A stretch of DNA of 64,000 bases, from contig JACKEI010000004.1 in NCBI GenBank assembly GCA_020633075.1, forward strand, positions 124,001 to 188,000. The letters are read 5' to 3'. The stretch's first letter is position 1, and each line of letters starts with the position of its first letter. The notes beneath the pieces were generated by a model that saw only the letters and a program-made list of their open reading frames with translations, did no database searches and had not been told where the DNA came from. The position numbers and the translations under genes are program-made. The stretch is from Sandaracinaceae bacterium (GTDB taxonomy: Bacteria > Myxococcota_A > Polyangia > Polyangiales > Houyiibacteriaceae). Below, piece by piece: positions 8,636 through 17,708 of this stretch.

Positions 8636-11600
8636 CTAGCGCTTGCGGCGCCGCACTCGGTGGCCGAGCGCCAGCAGCGCGAGGACGCCGAGTGGCAGCA
8701 TGGGGTGCGCGCCAGGCGCGCCGTCGCCCACCACCACGCAGCTGCAGCCGCCGCCACCGTCGGGCCTCGGGGTCACGCCCATGTCACCGGCCGCGCCGCC
8801 GTCGGGGGTCATGCCGCCGTCGGGGTTCGCGCCGGCGTCGTCGTTGCCGGCGTCGTCGCCGCCTCCGTCGGTTGTCACGCCCGCGTCGTCGCCGCCGCCT
8901 AGTCCGGCGTCCGTGGGGACGCCCGCGTCGGTGCTGGTGCCGGCGTCGGTGGGGACGCCCGCGTCGGTGCTGGTGCCGGCGTCGGTGGGGACACCGGCGT
9001 CCATCATGTTGCACGCGGGGTTGGCCTCGTGCGAGCACGCGCTGGCGACGCACGCGTCTAGCGTGCACGGGTCGCTGTCGTCGCAGTCGCTCGCGGAGCT
9101 GCAGCAGCCGGCCGCCGGAGCGCCGAAGACGCACACGTGGTTCACCGTGTCGCAGCTGTCGGCGGTGCAGCTGTTGCCGTCGTTGCAGTCGCTCGCGGAG
9201 CTGCAGCAGCCAGCCATTGGGGGTCCGGCTTGGCAGTAGCCGCGCGCTAGGTTGCAGGTGTCCACCGTGCACACGTTGCCGTCGTTGCAGTCCGCGTCGC
9301 TCATGCAGCAGCTGTTCACGTCACTGGGGCACTGCGTGCTCGACCCCGTGCACAGCTCCTCCACGTCACAGGAGTTGGTGGACGCGCGGCACAGCGTGGT
9401 GGCCGGCGCGTACCTCGACACGCAGCTGCCCGCCATGCAGGTGTCCTGCGCGTCGCACGGGCCACTCGGGTCGCCCCCGCAGCCCACGCCGTTCTTGGCG
9501 TTGACGTCATCCGGCGGGCAGCTCGCGCTGCTGCCCGTGCACGTCTCGGCCACGTCACACTCGCCGCTCGCCGGGCGACAGGGGGTCCCCATGGCGACCC
9601 AGCGCGCGACGCAGGTGTTGGCCATGCACAGGTCCTGCGCGTCGCACAGACCGCTGGGCGCGCCCCCGCAGGGCGTCCCGTTCAGCGCGCTGAGGTTGTC
9701 GGCCGGGCAGCTGGCCGAGCTCCCCGTGCAGGTCTCAGCGGCGTCGCAGGGACCCACGGAGCTGCGGCAGACGGTGCCGCTGCTGGCGTACCGCGCGACA
9801 CAGCTGCCCGCCATGCACTGGTTCTGGGCGTCGCACACGCCCGAGGGCGCACCGCCACAGGACGTTCCGTCGGGCGCCGAGGCGTTGGCGGGGCAGGCCA
9901 TGTTGCCCACGGCGCACGTCTCCGCCACGTCGCAGGCGTTGCCCGGGGTGGCGGCGCGGCACACCACCGTGGGCGCTGCCGCCGCGCTCAGGCCGGTGCA
10001 GGTGCCATCCGTGGTTCCACCGGCCGCCACGCTGCAGGCCATGCAGTCGTTCGCGTTGCCCCCGCCGCAGCTCGACCCGCAGCAGACGCCGTCCACGCAC
10101 ACCGTGCTCGAGCACTGGTCGCTCGTGTCGCAGGCCTCCCCCAGGCCGCGCAGCACGCTGAAGACGTAGGCCGCCCCGGCGTCGCTGGCGTCCACGTCGC
10201 TGAGCGGCGCGCCCACGATGACGGTGTGTCCGTGGGCTGCCACCGCGCGGCCGAAGTCGTCGGCGTCGGAGTCATCCACGCCAGGTGCGGCCAGCACCGC
10301 GTTGGGCGTCCAGGCGCCCGCCTGGCGATGGTAGGGCACCACCACCCCCACGTCCGTTCGCCCCGCGTTCTCGCGGCCGGGCGCGCCCACCATGAGCGTG
10401 TCGTTGGAGAGCGCCAGCGTCGCGCCGAACTCGTCGCCCATGACGGCGCCCGCCAGGGTCACCACGCTCTCCGTGTTCCACGCCACGCCGTTGCGCGTGA
10501 AGGTCCGGAAGCTGCCGGCGCCCATGGCCGTGCCCCCCACGGGCACAGCGGGGGCGCCCACCGCCACGCGCGCGCCGAAGATCGCCACGGCCTTGCCGAA
10601 GGCGGAGCCCGCGGTGGGTGGGCCCGCGAGGATGCCCTGCTGAGTCCAGGTGACGCCGCTGCGCGCGAACACGTAGCCAATGCCGATGTCCTGCGCGCCG
10701 CCGCCACCGTCGCGACCGGGCGCACCCACCACCAGCGTGTCGCCCTCCACCGCCACGGCGTAGCCGAAGCCGTCCAGGTCGCTGCCGTTGGACGCGCTGA
10801 GCACGGCCTGCTGCGCGAACGTGCCGGCCTGATCGACGAACACGTACACCGCGCCGCGTCCGTTGCCCGCGCCGTCGGCGCCATACGCGCCCACCGCGAG
10901 GGTGCCAGCGTCCAGGCTGAGGGAGACGCCGAAGGCGTCACCGGCGACGACGCCCACAGGCGCGAGCGCGGTGAGTGAGGACCAGGTGGTCCCGGTGCGG
11001 CGCGCCACGTACACGGTGTTGGCTCCGCCGTTGAGGCTCCCGATGGCCAGCACGTCTCCGTCGAGCGCGAGCGCGCCGCCCATCAGCTGGTGGCCGGGCA
11101 CCTCGATGCGCGCTTGCGTCGACCACGTGGTGCCGCTGCGCACGAAGATGGTGACGGCGCCCGCGTTCGGGCCGATCCCGTCGTCGTGGGTCGCTCCGAC
11201 CGCTGCCGTGTCGCCGTCGATCACCACCATGCGACCGAAGCGGTCCGTGTTGACCGAGTCTGGCGTGAGGTAGGTCTCGGTGGTGTTCGTGGCGACGTTC
11301 TGGCTGCGCACGCGCCCCGCGTCGAGCCCGTGAGTGTCGTCGCCGGGGATGCCGAAGAGGGCCACCTGAGCGGTGGTGGACGCGGCGACCCCGGGCATGG
11401 CGCAGGCGCCGCCCGCGGCGTCACCCGTGACCGCACCGGTGAAGCGCTCCACGAAGGTGGTCGCGAAGGCGGCGCTGAGCGTGTAGCGATAGAGGGCGCC
11501 CTGCCCACCGAGGAGGGCCGCCGTGTCCACGCCCGGCGCACCGATGATGACGTGGTCCGTGGTCCCGGCCTCGGAGAACGACACGCAGGTGCCGAAGCCG

Positions 11601-13228
11601 TCGCCCGCCGCGCCGTCCGCAGCCGTGATCGTCGCGCTCGACACCAGGCCTCCCGCCTGGACCGTGATGCGGTGCGCGGCGCCGTTCACGCGGCCCGGCT
11701 CACCCACCAGGTACTGACCGTTGCCGATGCGCACCATGGACGCGCCCAGGCGCGCGTTGGCGAGCGGTGACGCGTGCGAGAACTTGGCTTGCTCGTTCCA
11801 CGTCACGGGAGGCCCCACGTTGCGCAGGAAGCGGTACACGGACCCGGAGTTCTGCACGGCCGCCGAGGCGTCGTCGTCCGGGGCGCCGATCACGAGGCCG
11901 TCCGCGTCCGAGTACACCGGCAGCATGGCCGCCCCGAAGTGGTCGCCCGCGGCAGCGTCCGACGCGCTCAGCGTGGCCTCGAAGGCGTTGTTGCGGTACG
12001 TGTGCACCACGCCCGCCTCCGCGTTGGCGCCCGGGGAACCGACCGCGAATGCGGTGAGCCCCACGGTGTAGTTGACGGCGAGGGCGGCGCCGAACCGGTC
12101 CCCAGCAGCAGGCGCGGGCGCCGTGTAGGTCTGCGTGGCGGCGAGCGCGAGCGTCGCGCTGGTGTACGTGTACGCGTAGACGCGCCCCCCCGCGCTGACG
12201 TCCGGTGCGCCGACCAGCACGCGCACCTGCGTGCCGGAGGTGGCGCCCACGGCGACGGCGGCGCCGAAGTGCGCACCGGGGCTCGCGTCGCTGGCCGTCA
12301 GCGTGGCGACCAAGTCCCAGCCCGTGTTCGCGGCGTTCCGGCGGTAGACGTACGCGACGCCCGCGTCCAGCCCCGCGCGGTCGTCATTGGGAGCGCCGAC
12401 GACGGCCCAGTCCCCCTGCACGGACGTGGTCGACGCGGCGACGCTGGCGCCGTAGCGCCCCGTGCGCGGGATGGCGGGCGAGAGCCGCGCCTCCTGCGTC
12501 GAGAGCAGCGGGTCCACCACGATGGGGTACTGCGCGTGTGCGTCGTCCACCTCGAGCACGATGCGCCCCGCCTGCACGAGCATGCGCGCCGGCAGCTCGT
12601 CTCCGAGCGCGTCCAGCGCGTAGAGGTCCGAGTAGTGCGCGCGCGCGGCGCCCGCGTCGTCCAGCAGGGCCACGTAGGTGGGGTGCGGCTCCGCGTGGAG
12701 GCCCTCCACCGACAGCTCGAAGCGCAGCGGTCCCTCTCCTGCGGGGCGCTCACGGAGCTCGAAGCCCTGTTCGAGGCCGAGGGGGCCGTTCAGGTACCAC
12801 TCCAGCACGTCGCCACGGGGGACCTCGATGCGGTTGCTCTCTGCGGTGACCGCGCCGGGCTCGGTGCCCAACGTCGCACCCTCGCGACCCGCGGACACGA
12901 GCGCGAGCGCCAGCTCGAAGCCCGCCTCGTGGGCCACCACCTGCGCGCGACCGCTCGCGATGCGCACGCCAAACGCCTGCTCGGGGTTGCGCGCGACGAC
13001 TCCGTCGTCGACGACCTCGGCCGCGTAGCGCTCGTCGGCCTCGCGTGCGCTGGCCTGCAGCGCGAGCTGCCGCGCCGTCGGCACGCGGGGTCCCGTCACG
13101 CCGGGCGTCTCCGTCGCGCGGGTGGGCGCCTCGGACGAAGTGGGCTGGTGGAGCCACGCGGCGCCGAGGGCGACCGCGCCCAAGGCCCCGAGGAGCAAGG
13201 AGTAACGAGCAAAGCGAGCCATGTTCAT
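8636..13228 (-). CDS. Giant FG-GAP repeat / Cys-rich surface protein with MYXO-CTERM-type tail
   Basis: 1530 residues. Order: a signal-anchor-like N-terminus (about 6-26); an Ala/Glu-rich region; then about a dozen integrin-alpha-like FG-GAP units (about 250-1000) with repeating GDxFGxxVA and VGAPxxD motifs. These are expected to form Ca-binding beta-propeller blades. A Cys-rich region (about 1005-1400) follows with repeats such as CDVAETCTGSSASCP and DCNDGNxCTxDxC, then a Thr-Asp-Ala-Gly-rich linker and the tail GGGGCSCVVVGDG..., a hydrophobic stretch and RVRRRKR. That tail matches the MYXO-CTERM sorting pattern (Cys, TM helix, Arg cluster), which predicts myxosortase processing and surface anchoring. 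It lies 131 bp downstream of the cassette A RCC1 gene on the same strand. It is probably an adhesin or large surface protein. Confidence 0.85.
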   Translation of the reverse strand: MNMARFARYSLLLGALGAVALGAAWLHQPTSSEAPTRATETPGVTGPRVPTARQLALQASAREADERYAAEVVDDGVVARNPEQAFGVRIASGRAQVVAHEAGFELALALVSAGREGATLGTEPGAVTAESNRIEVPRGDVLEWYLNGPLGLEQGFELRERPAGEGPLRFELSVEGLHAEPHPTYVALLDDAGAARAHYSDLYALDALGDELPARMLVQAGRIVLEVDDAHAQYPIVVDPLLSTQEARLSPAIPRTGRYGASVAASTTSVQGDWAVVGAPNDDRAGLDAGVAYVYRRNAANTGWDLVATLTASDASPGAHFGAAVAVGATSGTQVRVLVGAPDVSAGGRVYAYTYTSATLALAATQTYTAPAPAAGDRFGAALAVNYTVGLTAFAVGSPGANAEAGVVHTYRNNAFEATLSASDAAAGDHFGAAMLPVYSDADGLVIGAPDDDASAAVQNSGSVYRFLRNVGPPVTWNEQAKFSHASPLANARLGASMVRIGNGQYLVGEPGRVNGAAHRITVQAGGLVSSATITAADGAAGDGFGTCVSFSEAGTTDHVIIGAPGVDTAALLGGQGALYRYTLSAAFATTFVERFTGAVTGDAAGGACAMPGVAASTTAQVALFGIPGDDTHGLDAGRVRSQNVATNTTETYLTPDSVNTDRFGRMVVIDGDTAAVGATHDDGIGPNAGAVTIFVRSGTTWSTQARIEVPGHQLMGGALALDGDVLAIGSLNGGANTVYVARRTGTTWSSLTALAPVGVVAGDAFGVSLSLDAGTLAVGAYGADGAGNGRGAVYVFVDQAGTFAQQAVLSASNGSDLDGFGYAVAVEGDTLVVGAPGRDGGGGAQDIGIGYVFARSGVTWTQQGILAGPPTAGSAFGKAVAIFGARVAVGAPAVPVGGTAMGAGSFRTFTRNGVAWNTESVVTLAGAVMGDEFGATLALSNDTLMVGAPGRENAGRTDVGVVVPYHRQAGAWTPNAVLAAPGVDDSDADDFGRAVAAHGHTVIVGAPLSDVDASDAGAAYVFSVLRGLGEACDTSDQCSSTVCVDGVCCGSSCGGGNANDCMACSVAAGGTTDGTCTGLSAAAAPTVVCRAATPGNACDVAETCAVGNMACPANASAPDGTSCGGAPSGVCDAQNQCMAGSCVARYASSGTVCRSSVGPCDAAETCTGSSASCPADNLSALNGTPCGGAPSGLCDAQDLCMANTCVARWVAMGTPCRPASGECDVAETCTGSSASCPPDDVNAKNGVGCGGDPSGPCDAQDTCMAGSCVSRYAPATTLCRASTNSCDVEELCTGSSTQCPSDVNSCCMSDADCNDGNVCTVDTCNLARGYCQAGPPMAGCCSSASDCNDGNSCTADSCDTVNHVCVFGAPAAGCCSSASDCDDSDPCTLDACVASACSHEANPACNMMDAGVPTDAGTSTDAGVPTDAGTSTDAGVPTDAGLGGGDDAGVTTDGGGDDAGNDDAGANPDGGMTPDGGAAGDMGVTPRPDGGGGCSCVVVGDGAPGAHPMLPLGVLALLALGHRVRRRKR
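8904..9000. repeat. 36-bp coding tandem repeat
   Basis: Two nearly identical 36-bp units (8904-8939 and 8940-8975) and a partial third, encoding the PTDAGTSTDAGV linker of the FG-GAP protein. The unit length is a multiple of three, so copy-number change would only alter linker length. Confidence 0.85.
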
Positions 13229-13359
13229 GAGCGCCTCCGCGCACCCAGAGAAAAGGGGGTGACGCAGAGGGCTCGGGGGGACGCATCCGATTCCGTCACG
13301 AGAAGTGTGACGGCGAGTGCAGCGTCAGCGCGCCGCGTCCATGCGTGGGCTCGCGGAGC

Positions 13360-14673
13360 CTACGGCGAGATGCCGTAGACGGTGCCCGGCCAGGGGATGA
13401 CGTCCGCGGTCGCGTTGCTGCACTCGCGAAAGACGTTGCTGCCGAAGGCCATGGGTGTCCCGTCCGTGGTGACGAGCACGGTGTGGTTTCCGCTCGCGAC
13501 GACCTGGGCCACGGCGTCGCCCTCCACGACGTCGCGGGGCGTGCGTGCGCACGGTGTCGCGCCGCAGTCGTCGAGCGCGCCGCTGCTGTTGCCCACCTGC
13601 CCGACCGTGTCGTTGCCGAAGCACCGCAGCTGGCTGTCGTCGAGCAACACGCAGGTGTGCTCGTCGCCTGCCACCACGCGGGACGCGCTGGCCAGGTCCG
13701 TCACACGCAGCGGCGTCCACGCGCAGGGCTGGCCCGCGCAGGTGTCCGGCGCGGCGTTGCCCACCCCCAGCTGTCCCACGTCGTGCAGGCCGAAGCAGTG
13801 CGTGCGGCCGAGCGTGTCGAGCGCGCAGCCGTGCCTCGCGCCCAGGGCCACGTCCGTGGCGTTCGCGACCAGCAGGGCCGTGGGCGTACTGACGGCCTCG
13901 CTGGCGCTCATGCCGACGCCCAGTGAGCCACCCACGTTGCGTCCGAAGCACAGTGGCGCTCCGCCCGCGCGCAACACGCAGGTGCCGAAGGGTCCCGTGC
14001 GCAGCCCGCGCGCGTCGGTGATGCCGGGCACCTCCACGGCGTCGAGCGCGCAGCGTCGCGTCTCGCCTGCGGTCAGCCCGAGCCTGGCCTCTTGCGCGGC
14101 GTCCACGAGGCCGCAGTCGCTCAGCGTCGCCGGGTCCACCCCCAGCGCGCCGTGGTTGCCCAGGCCCCAACAAGCGACGGTTCCGTCGTCGCGTCGCGCA
14201 CACACGTGCTCGCGCCCCGCGGCCAGCTCCACGATGACGCCGCTGACGTCGCTCTCGAGCGGCTGCACGTGCGGATCTGGGTCACGCGTGCCGCGCGCGA
14301 GCGCGCCGAAGGCGTTGCTGCCTGCACACCACACGGCGCCCTCGAGGACCACGCAGGTGAACGCATCGCCCAGCGCGACGGAGCTCGCGTTGCGCAGCGC
14401 GAAGGTGCTGGGGAAGAACTCGCAGGGCTCTCCGTTGCAGACCGCGTGCAGGCTGGCGGGCTCGAGGGAGAGCTGCCCCGCGCCTCCCGCCCCAAAGCAC
14501 TGCAGGCGCCCGCTGTCCGACAGGATGCAGCTGCTGCGCGGCCCCGCGAAGGGTACGAGCGAGGCACCCTCACCCCCGTCGCCCCCCAGGTCGACGGCCA
14601 TGGTGCAGCCGAGGGACGCGAGCGCGAGCAGCGCGCCACAGGCGGAGGTGAGGGTCCCGCGCGTGCGCGTCAC
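13360..14673 (-). CDS. RCC1-repeat lipoprotein (cassette A, gene 4)
   Basis: 437 residues. A lipoprotein signal peptide ends at LASLGC with C23 as the lipidation site. The rest is built of RCC1/BLIP-II-type propeller repeats of about 50 residues with the pattern V(A/V)xGxxHTCVLxxxxxxxCFGxNxxGQLG, for example ASRVVAGDEHTCVLLDDSQLRCFG. Paired cysteines within the blades suggest disulfides. RCC1 propellers are protein-binding discs; bacterial exported ones are poorly characterised. The GTG start overlaps the stop of the upstream gene by GTGA, so translation is probably coupled. A paralogue occupies the same place in cassette B (24560-25861). Confidence 0.87.
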   Translation of the reverse strand: MTRTRGTLTSACGALLALASLGCTMAVDLGGDGGEGASLVPFAGPRSSCILSDSGRLQCFGAGGAGQLSLEPASLHAVCNGEPCEFFPSTFALRNASSVALGDAFTCVVLEGAVWCAGSNAFGALARGTRDPDPHVQPLESDVSGVIVELAAGREHVCARRDDGTVACWGLGNHGALGVDPATLSDCGLVDAAQEARLGLTAGETRRCALDAVEVPGITDARGLRTGPFGTCVLRAGGAPLCFGRNVGGSLGVGMSASEAVSTPTALLVANATDVALGARHGCALDTLGRTHCFGLHDVGQLGVGNAAPDTCAGQPCAWTPLRVTDLASASRVVAGDEHTCVLLDDSQLRCFGNDTVGQVGNSSGALDDCGATPCARTPRDVVEGDAVAQVVASGNHTVLVTTDGTPMAFGSNVFRECSNATADVIPWPGTVYGISP

Positions 14674-15608
14674 GGGGCGCTCTCCGTCGGGGCCGGCGGC
14701 GGGCTCCCGCTGCCACCGACGGCGGCGTTCACGGCGCGCAGCAGCATGGAGCGTGGATAGCGCGCGCGGAAGCGCTCGGCGCGAGCGGCTGCTGCGGCGG
14801 TGTTGCCGGAGCGCGCCAGCGCTTGAATCGCGAGCGCCTCACGCTCCTCCACGAACTCGCCGCGCGGGAAGCGCCGCTGATGCTCTGCGGCGGCCGCCAA
14901 GGCCTCCGAGGTGCGACCGCGAGCGAGCGCGGCCTGCGCGCGGGAGACGAGGGCGTTCTCGTCGGCCAGGTCGCGGTCGCGCGAGCCCGCCGAGTCACCT
15001 GCCGTTCCCGCTCCCGCGTCGGCTGCGTGTGTGGTGCCGGTGCTGCGTGCCTCCACGGCTCCGCTCGCAGCGGTGGGCGCGGCGGTGCCCAGCGGTGACG
15101 TGGGCGCGCCCGTGACCCCCGCGTCGTCGTGCACGTAGACCGTCTCCACCACGCGCACGGGCACCTCCACCACCCGCTCCACGATGCGCTCTTCCACGCG
15201 CACGGTGGGTTCGGGCTCGGGCCCGAGCGCGCGCATGCCCACTGCGCCCGCGCCCAACCCCAACGCGAACGCCAGCGCCGCGACCGTCGGGAGGGACAGG
15301 GTCGCGGTGCTGGTCGCGAGGGTGGTGGCGCCCTGCGTGGCCGGCGTCGCAGCGCTCCCGCTGCCCGTCTGCGCGGCGGCGCTCGGGGTGGGGTCGCTGC
15401 CGCTCGGCGTGTCGTGGCTCGGCGGGCCGCCGCTCCCGTCGCCGCCATCGCCGTCGCCACCCCCGTCCGGCGGCGGCTCCAGCAGGGTGTGGCTCATGCG
15501 CTCGAACACGCGCTCGAACGCGCCCTCGGGCGGCTCGAGCAGCTCGCTCTCCGCGTCCAGCAGCGCGCGCAGGTCCGCGTCGAGCTCGGGGAGGTCGTGC
15601 TCGCTCAT
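14670..15608 (-). CDS. TM protein with periplasmic TPR-like domain, putative anti-sigma (cassette A, gene 3)
   Basis: 312 residues. A short acidic cytoplasmic N-terminus (ELDADLRALLDAESELLEPP) leads into a Gly/Ser/Pro/Thr-rich linker, one TM segment (about 104-125), a charged coiled stretch (RVEERIVERVVEVPVRVVE), another linker and a C-terminal TPR-like helical repeat. That repeat has NALVSRAQAALARGRTSEAL and ends AERFRARYPRSM. It lies 13 bp after the sigma gene and overlaps the RCC1 gene by GTGA. Topology and position next to an ECF-type sigma factor suggest an anti-sigma factor or sigma regulator; there is no zinc-binding HxxxCxxC motif, so this is inference. The C-terminus resembles that of the cassette B protein (YPRS block). 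Confidence 0.7.
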   Translation of the reverse strand: MSEHDLPELDADLRALLDAESELLEPPEGAFERVFERMSHTLLEPPPDGGGDGDGGDGSGGPPSHDTPSGSDPTPSAAAQTGSGSAATPATQGATTLATSTATLSLPTVAALAFALGLGAGAVGMRALGPEPEPTVRVEERIVERVVEVPVRVVETVYVHDDAGVTGAPTSPLGTAAPTAASGAVEARSTGTTHAADAGAGTAGDSAGSRDRDLADENALVSRAQAALARGRTSEALAAAAEHQRRFPRGEFVEEREALAIQALARSGNTAAAAARAERFRARYPRSMLLRAVNAAVGGSGSPPPAPTESAP

Positions 15609-15621
15609 GGTGCCCTCCGCG

Positions 15622-16170
15622 TCATGGGGTGCCTCGCTTCGGGCGCAGCCGCTGTACGGCGGCCGTGAACTCCCCGCGCGCCAGGCGCAGGCGGGAGTAG
15701 CCGGTGTTGAGTGGGATCTCGAGGGCTTGCGCGATGTCCGGCATCGAGATGCCGTCCAGCTCGTGCATCACGAAGACCGCCCGGCGAGACTCGTCGACGG
15801 CAGCCAGCGCGCGCAGGACCAGGTCGCGGTCTTGCTGGGCCTCCAGCCGGTCATGCGCGTTGGCGCTCTCGTCCGTGCCCTCGGTGTCGTCCCGCAGCTG
15901 CTCACGCCGATTGCTCGCCTTGCGGCGGTAGTCGGACGCGCAGTTCGCGGCGATGCCGAAGAGCCAGGGCTTCAGGGGCCGCGCGGGGTCGTAGTGATGG
16001 GCTTTGCGATGCACGATGATGAAGACGTCGTGGGTGAGATCCTCGAGGTCGGCTGTGCGCACGTCCAGACGCCGGAGGGTGTTCCAGACGTACTTGAAGT
16101 GCGTACGGAAGACCTCGTCGACGACGAGGCCGTTCTCAGGAGGTCGGGGCGGCGGTGACGAATCCGTCAT
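15622..16170 (-). CDS. ECF-type sigma-70 factor (cassette A, gene 2)
   Basis: 182 residues. Region 2 (about 18-85) has DLEDLTHDVFIIVHRKAHHY and PWLFGIAANCASDYRRK, the core-binding and -10 recognition helices. Region 4 (about 115-170) has LDGISMPDIAQALEIPLNTG and SRLRLARGEF, a helix-turn-helix for -35 recognition. Regions 1 and 3 are absent, as in ECF factors. ATG 16170 was chosen because it gives the normal family length and overlaps the preceding gene's TGA by ATGA. It is encoded between the exported barrel-like gene and the TM/TPR gene, so it probably transmits an envelope signal to this or other operons. Confidence 0.9.
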   Translation of the reverse strand: MTDSSPPPRPPENGLVVDEVFRTHFKYVWNTLRRLDVRTADLEDLTHDVFIIVHRKAHHYDPARPLKPWLFGIAANCASDYRRKASNRREQLRDDTEGTDESANAHDRLEAQQDRDLVLRALAAVDESRRAVFVMHELDGISMPDIAQALEIPLNTGYSRLRLARGEFTAAVQRLRPKRGTP

Positions 16171-17402
16171 CGAAGTCTCACACCCACGCCGATCGAGGCC
16201 AAGACCGACACCGGCGCACCCTGCCATACCTCGGCGCCATTCAGCTGCAGGCTCGGGCGCAGGAGGGGCACATCGGCCGCCACGCGCAGCCCCAGCGAGA
16301 CCCGCTCGCCCAGCGCGCGATCGTAGCCGAGCGCGAGCGCCAAGCCCGCTGCGACACCCACGCCACGCTTGGCGTTGGTGACCCCTTCACCCCGCGCCGG
16401 CATCACCCCGGCGAACGCACCCAGGCACCCACGCAGCCCAGCCCCCACGGCGCAGCCCAGCGCGCGCACATCTAGCTGGTAGCCACGCACCCGTCCGCCA
16501 CCCGCCGCCGCCGCCTCTGCAGGCAGCCACGCACGCACCCCAAGCTCCGACCCCAGCCAGCCCCGGTCCACGTTCAGCCGCAGCCCAGCCCCGGGCCGCA
16601 CCCGAGGCACCACTTCCCACCCCACCAGCAGGTCGAGCCCAACCACCACGACCCGCCCCCGCCCCCCCAATTCCGCCCCGGCCCCCAACTCCGCCCCCGA
16701 CTCCGCCCCCGACTCCGACTCCGCCCCCGACTCCGCCCCCGACTCCGCCCCCGCCCCCGACTCCGACCTCCGACCCCGACTCCGACTCCGACTCCGACCC
16801 CGACTCCGACTCCGACTCCGCCCCGACTCCGACTCCGACCTCCGACTCCGACTCCGACTCCGACTCCGCTCCCCCCCCCGCCCCCGCCCCCGCCCCCCCC
16901 CCCGCCCCGCCCCGCCCCCCCCCCCCGCCCCCGCCCCCGGCGGCCCCAACAGGCTCACCGGGTCAATCGCGACGCTGATCGCCAGCGCAACACCGCGCGC
17001 CAGCTCCTCGCAGTCGCGTGTCCGCGACCGGATCTCACGCTGCCCCACCTGTTCCCCGGCGGCGTCGAACACGTCCACGGTCGCCATCAGCCCGCCGCGC
17101 TCGCCTCGAATGACGGTTCGCACGTGCTGTGGGGCGGCATCCCGAAAGGGCACGTAGCCCAGCCGCGCGGACACGGCGTCCCGCAGCTCGGCCTCGTCGG
17201 GGCACTGCTCGGCGCCGCGCTGGCGCTCGTAGGTCAGGCTCGAGGTGGGGTGCTCATCCTGGTCGGCCCCGGTGGTCGCAGCTTCCTCGCGGCCTTGCGC
17301 GTGCACCGCGTCGGCTACCCCCGCCTGCCCCAGCGCGAGCGCCAGCACGAACAGCGGAGCTGCGGCGGAGCGGGTGACGCGGTGGCTCATGGGCGCTCGC
17401 AT
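16167..17402 (-). CDS. Exported barrel-like protein with hypervariable low-complexity tract (cassette A, gene 1)
   Basis: 411 residues with a signal peptide (hydrophobic core LFVLALALGQAGV, cleavage near AHA). The N-terminal domain (about 55-155) has a CPDEAELRDAV start, strands ending in DCEELARGVALAISVAIDP and two conserved-looking cysteines. A very long Gly/Arg, Ser-Arg and Glu-Ser-Gly-Ala tract follows (about 155-245). The C-terminal part (about 245-411) alternates hydrophobic residues in strands that end GVGVRLR, like an outer-membrane barrel. ATG 17402 was chosen; ATG 17390 is also possible. A diverged paralogue opens cassette B (27441-28526). The low-complexity tract contains long homopolymers that could shift the frame. 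Confidence 0.72.
   Translation of the reverse strand: MRAPMSHRVTRSAAAPLFVLALALGQAGVADAVHAQGREEAATTGADQDEHPTSSLTYERQRGAEQCPDEAELRDAVSARLGYVPFRDAAPQHVRTVIRGERGGLMATVDVFDAAGEQVGQREIRSRTRDCEELARGVALAISVAIDPVSLLGPPGAGAGGGGGAGRGGGRGRGRGGERSRSRSRSRRSESESGRSRSRSRGRSRSRSRGRRSESGAGAESGAESGAESESGAESGAELGAGAELGGRGRVVVVGLDLLVGWEVVPRVRPGAGLRLNVDRGWLGSELGVRAWLPAEAAAAGGGRVRGYQLDVRALGCAVGAGLRGCLGAFAGVMPARGEGVTNAKRGVGVAAGLALALGYDRALGERVSLGLRVAADVPLLRPSLQLNGAEVWQGAPVSVLASIGVGVRLR
16651..16938. repeat. Poly-C and CGACTC microsatellite tract inside a gene
   Basis: On the + strand the tract consists of GACTCC/CGACTC hexanucleotide arrays interrupted by CCCC blocks, then homopolymeric C runs of 9 (16871-16879), 11 (16893-16903) and 12 (16915-16926). 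The encoded repeat switches between Ser-Arg and Glu-Ser readings of the same hexamer, which shows past insertions or deletions that are not multiples of six. Confidence 0.9.
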
Positions 17403-17708
17403 GATGGCGCCCTCATAGCAGATCGGCGAAGCGAATTCGTGGCGCTGGAGCGCGAGGGCACCCCAAGCATATGCGCGCGCAGCGGAGCTTCTTCCCTGCG
17501 GCGGGCGGCGGACTAGGGGACGCTCGCCCTCCGCACACGGTTCCGTGGCGATTCCGGTGACGGAACCGGGCGCGCTGCCACCCCGCGTGGTCGGGCTCGT
17601 GGGTGTGGCCGCCCCGGTGTCCAAGCCTCCCTCGCGGACGGTGGCGCGGTGTCGCTTCCGGGCGTCTGCGCGGCGACCCTTGTCGCTGCGCCCGCCGCGC
17701 GTCTCGGC
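17403..17708. promoter_or_regulatory. Intergenic region upstream of cassette A with an inverted repeat
   Basis: 306 bp without a convincing gene. It holds a 9-bp perfect dyad CGGTTCCGT (17538-17546) and ACGGAACCG (17560-17568) with a 13-base spacer. The dyad could terminate the Cys-rich lipoprotein gene or act as an operator for cassette A. A relatively AT-rich patch lies near 17420-17475. No clear -35/-10 pair was identified. Confidence 0.35.

Noticed and set aside
8904..9000. Possible CRISPR-like direct repeat (36-bp units)
   Set aside because: Units are contiguous, in frame, encode a Thr-Asp-Ala-Gly linker and have no unique spacers; no cas genes are present.
11774..13378. 534-codon plus-strand frame within the FG-GAP gene
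   Set aside because: Antisense shadow of the FG-GAP repeats, very Arg/His/Val-rich and without start-site support.
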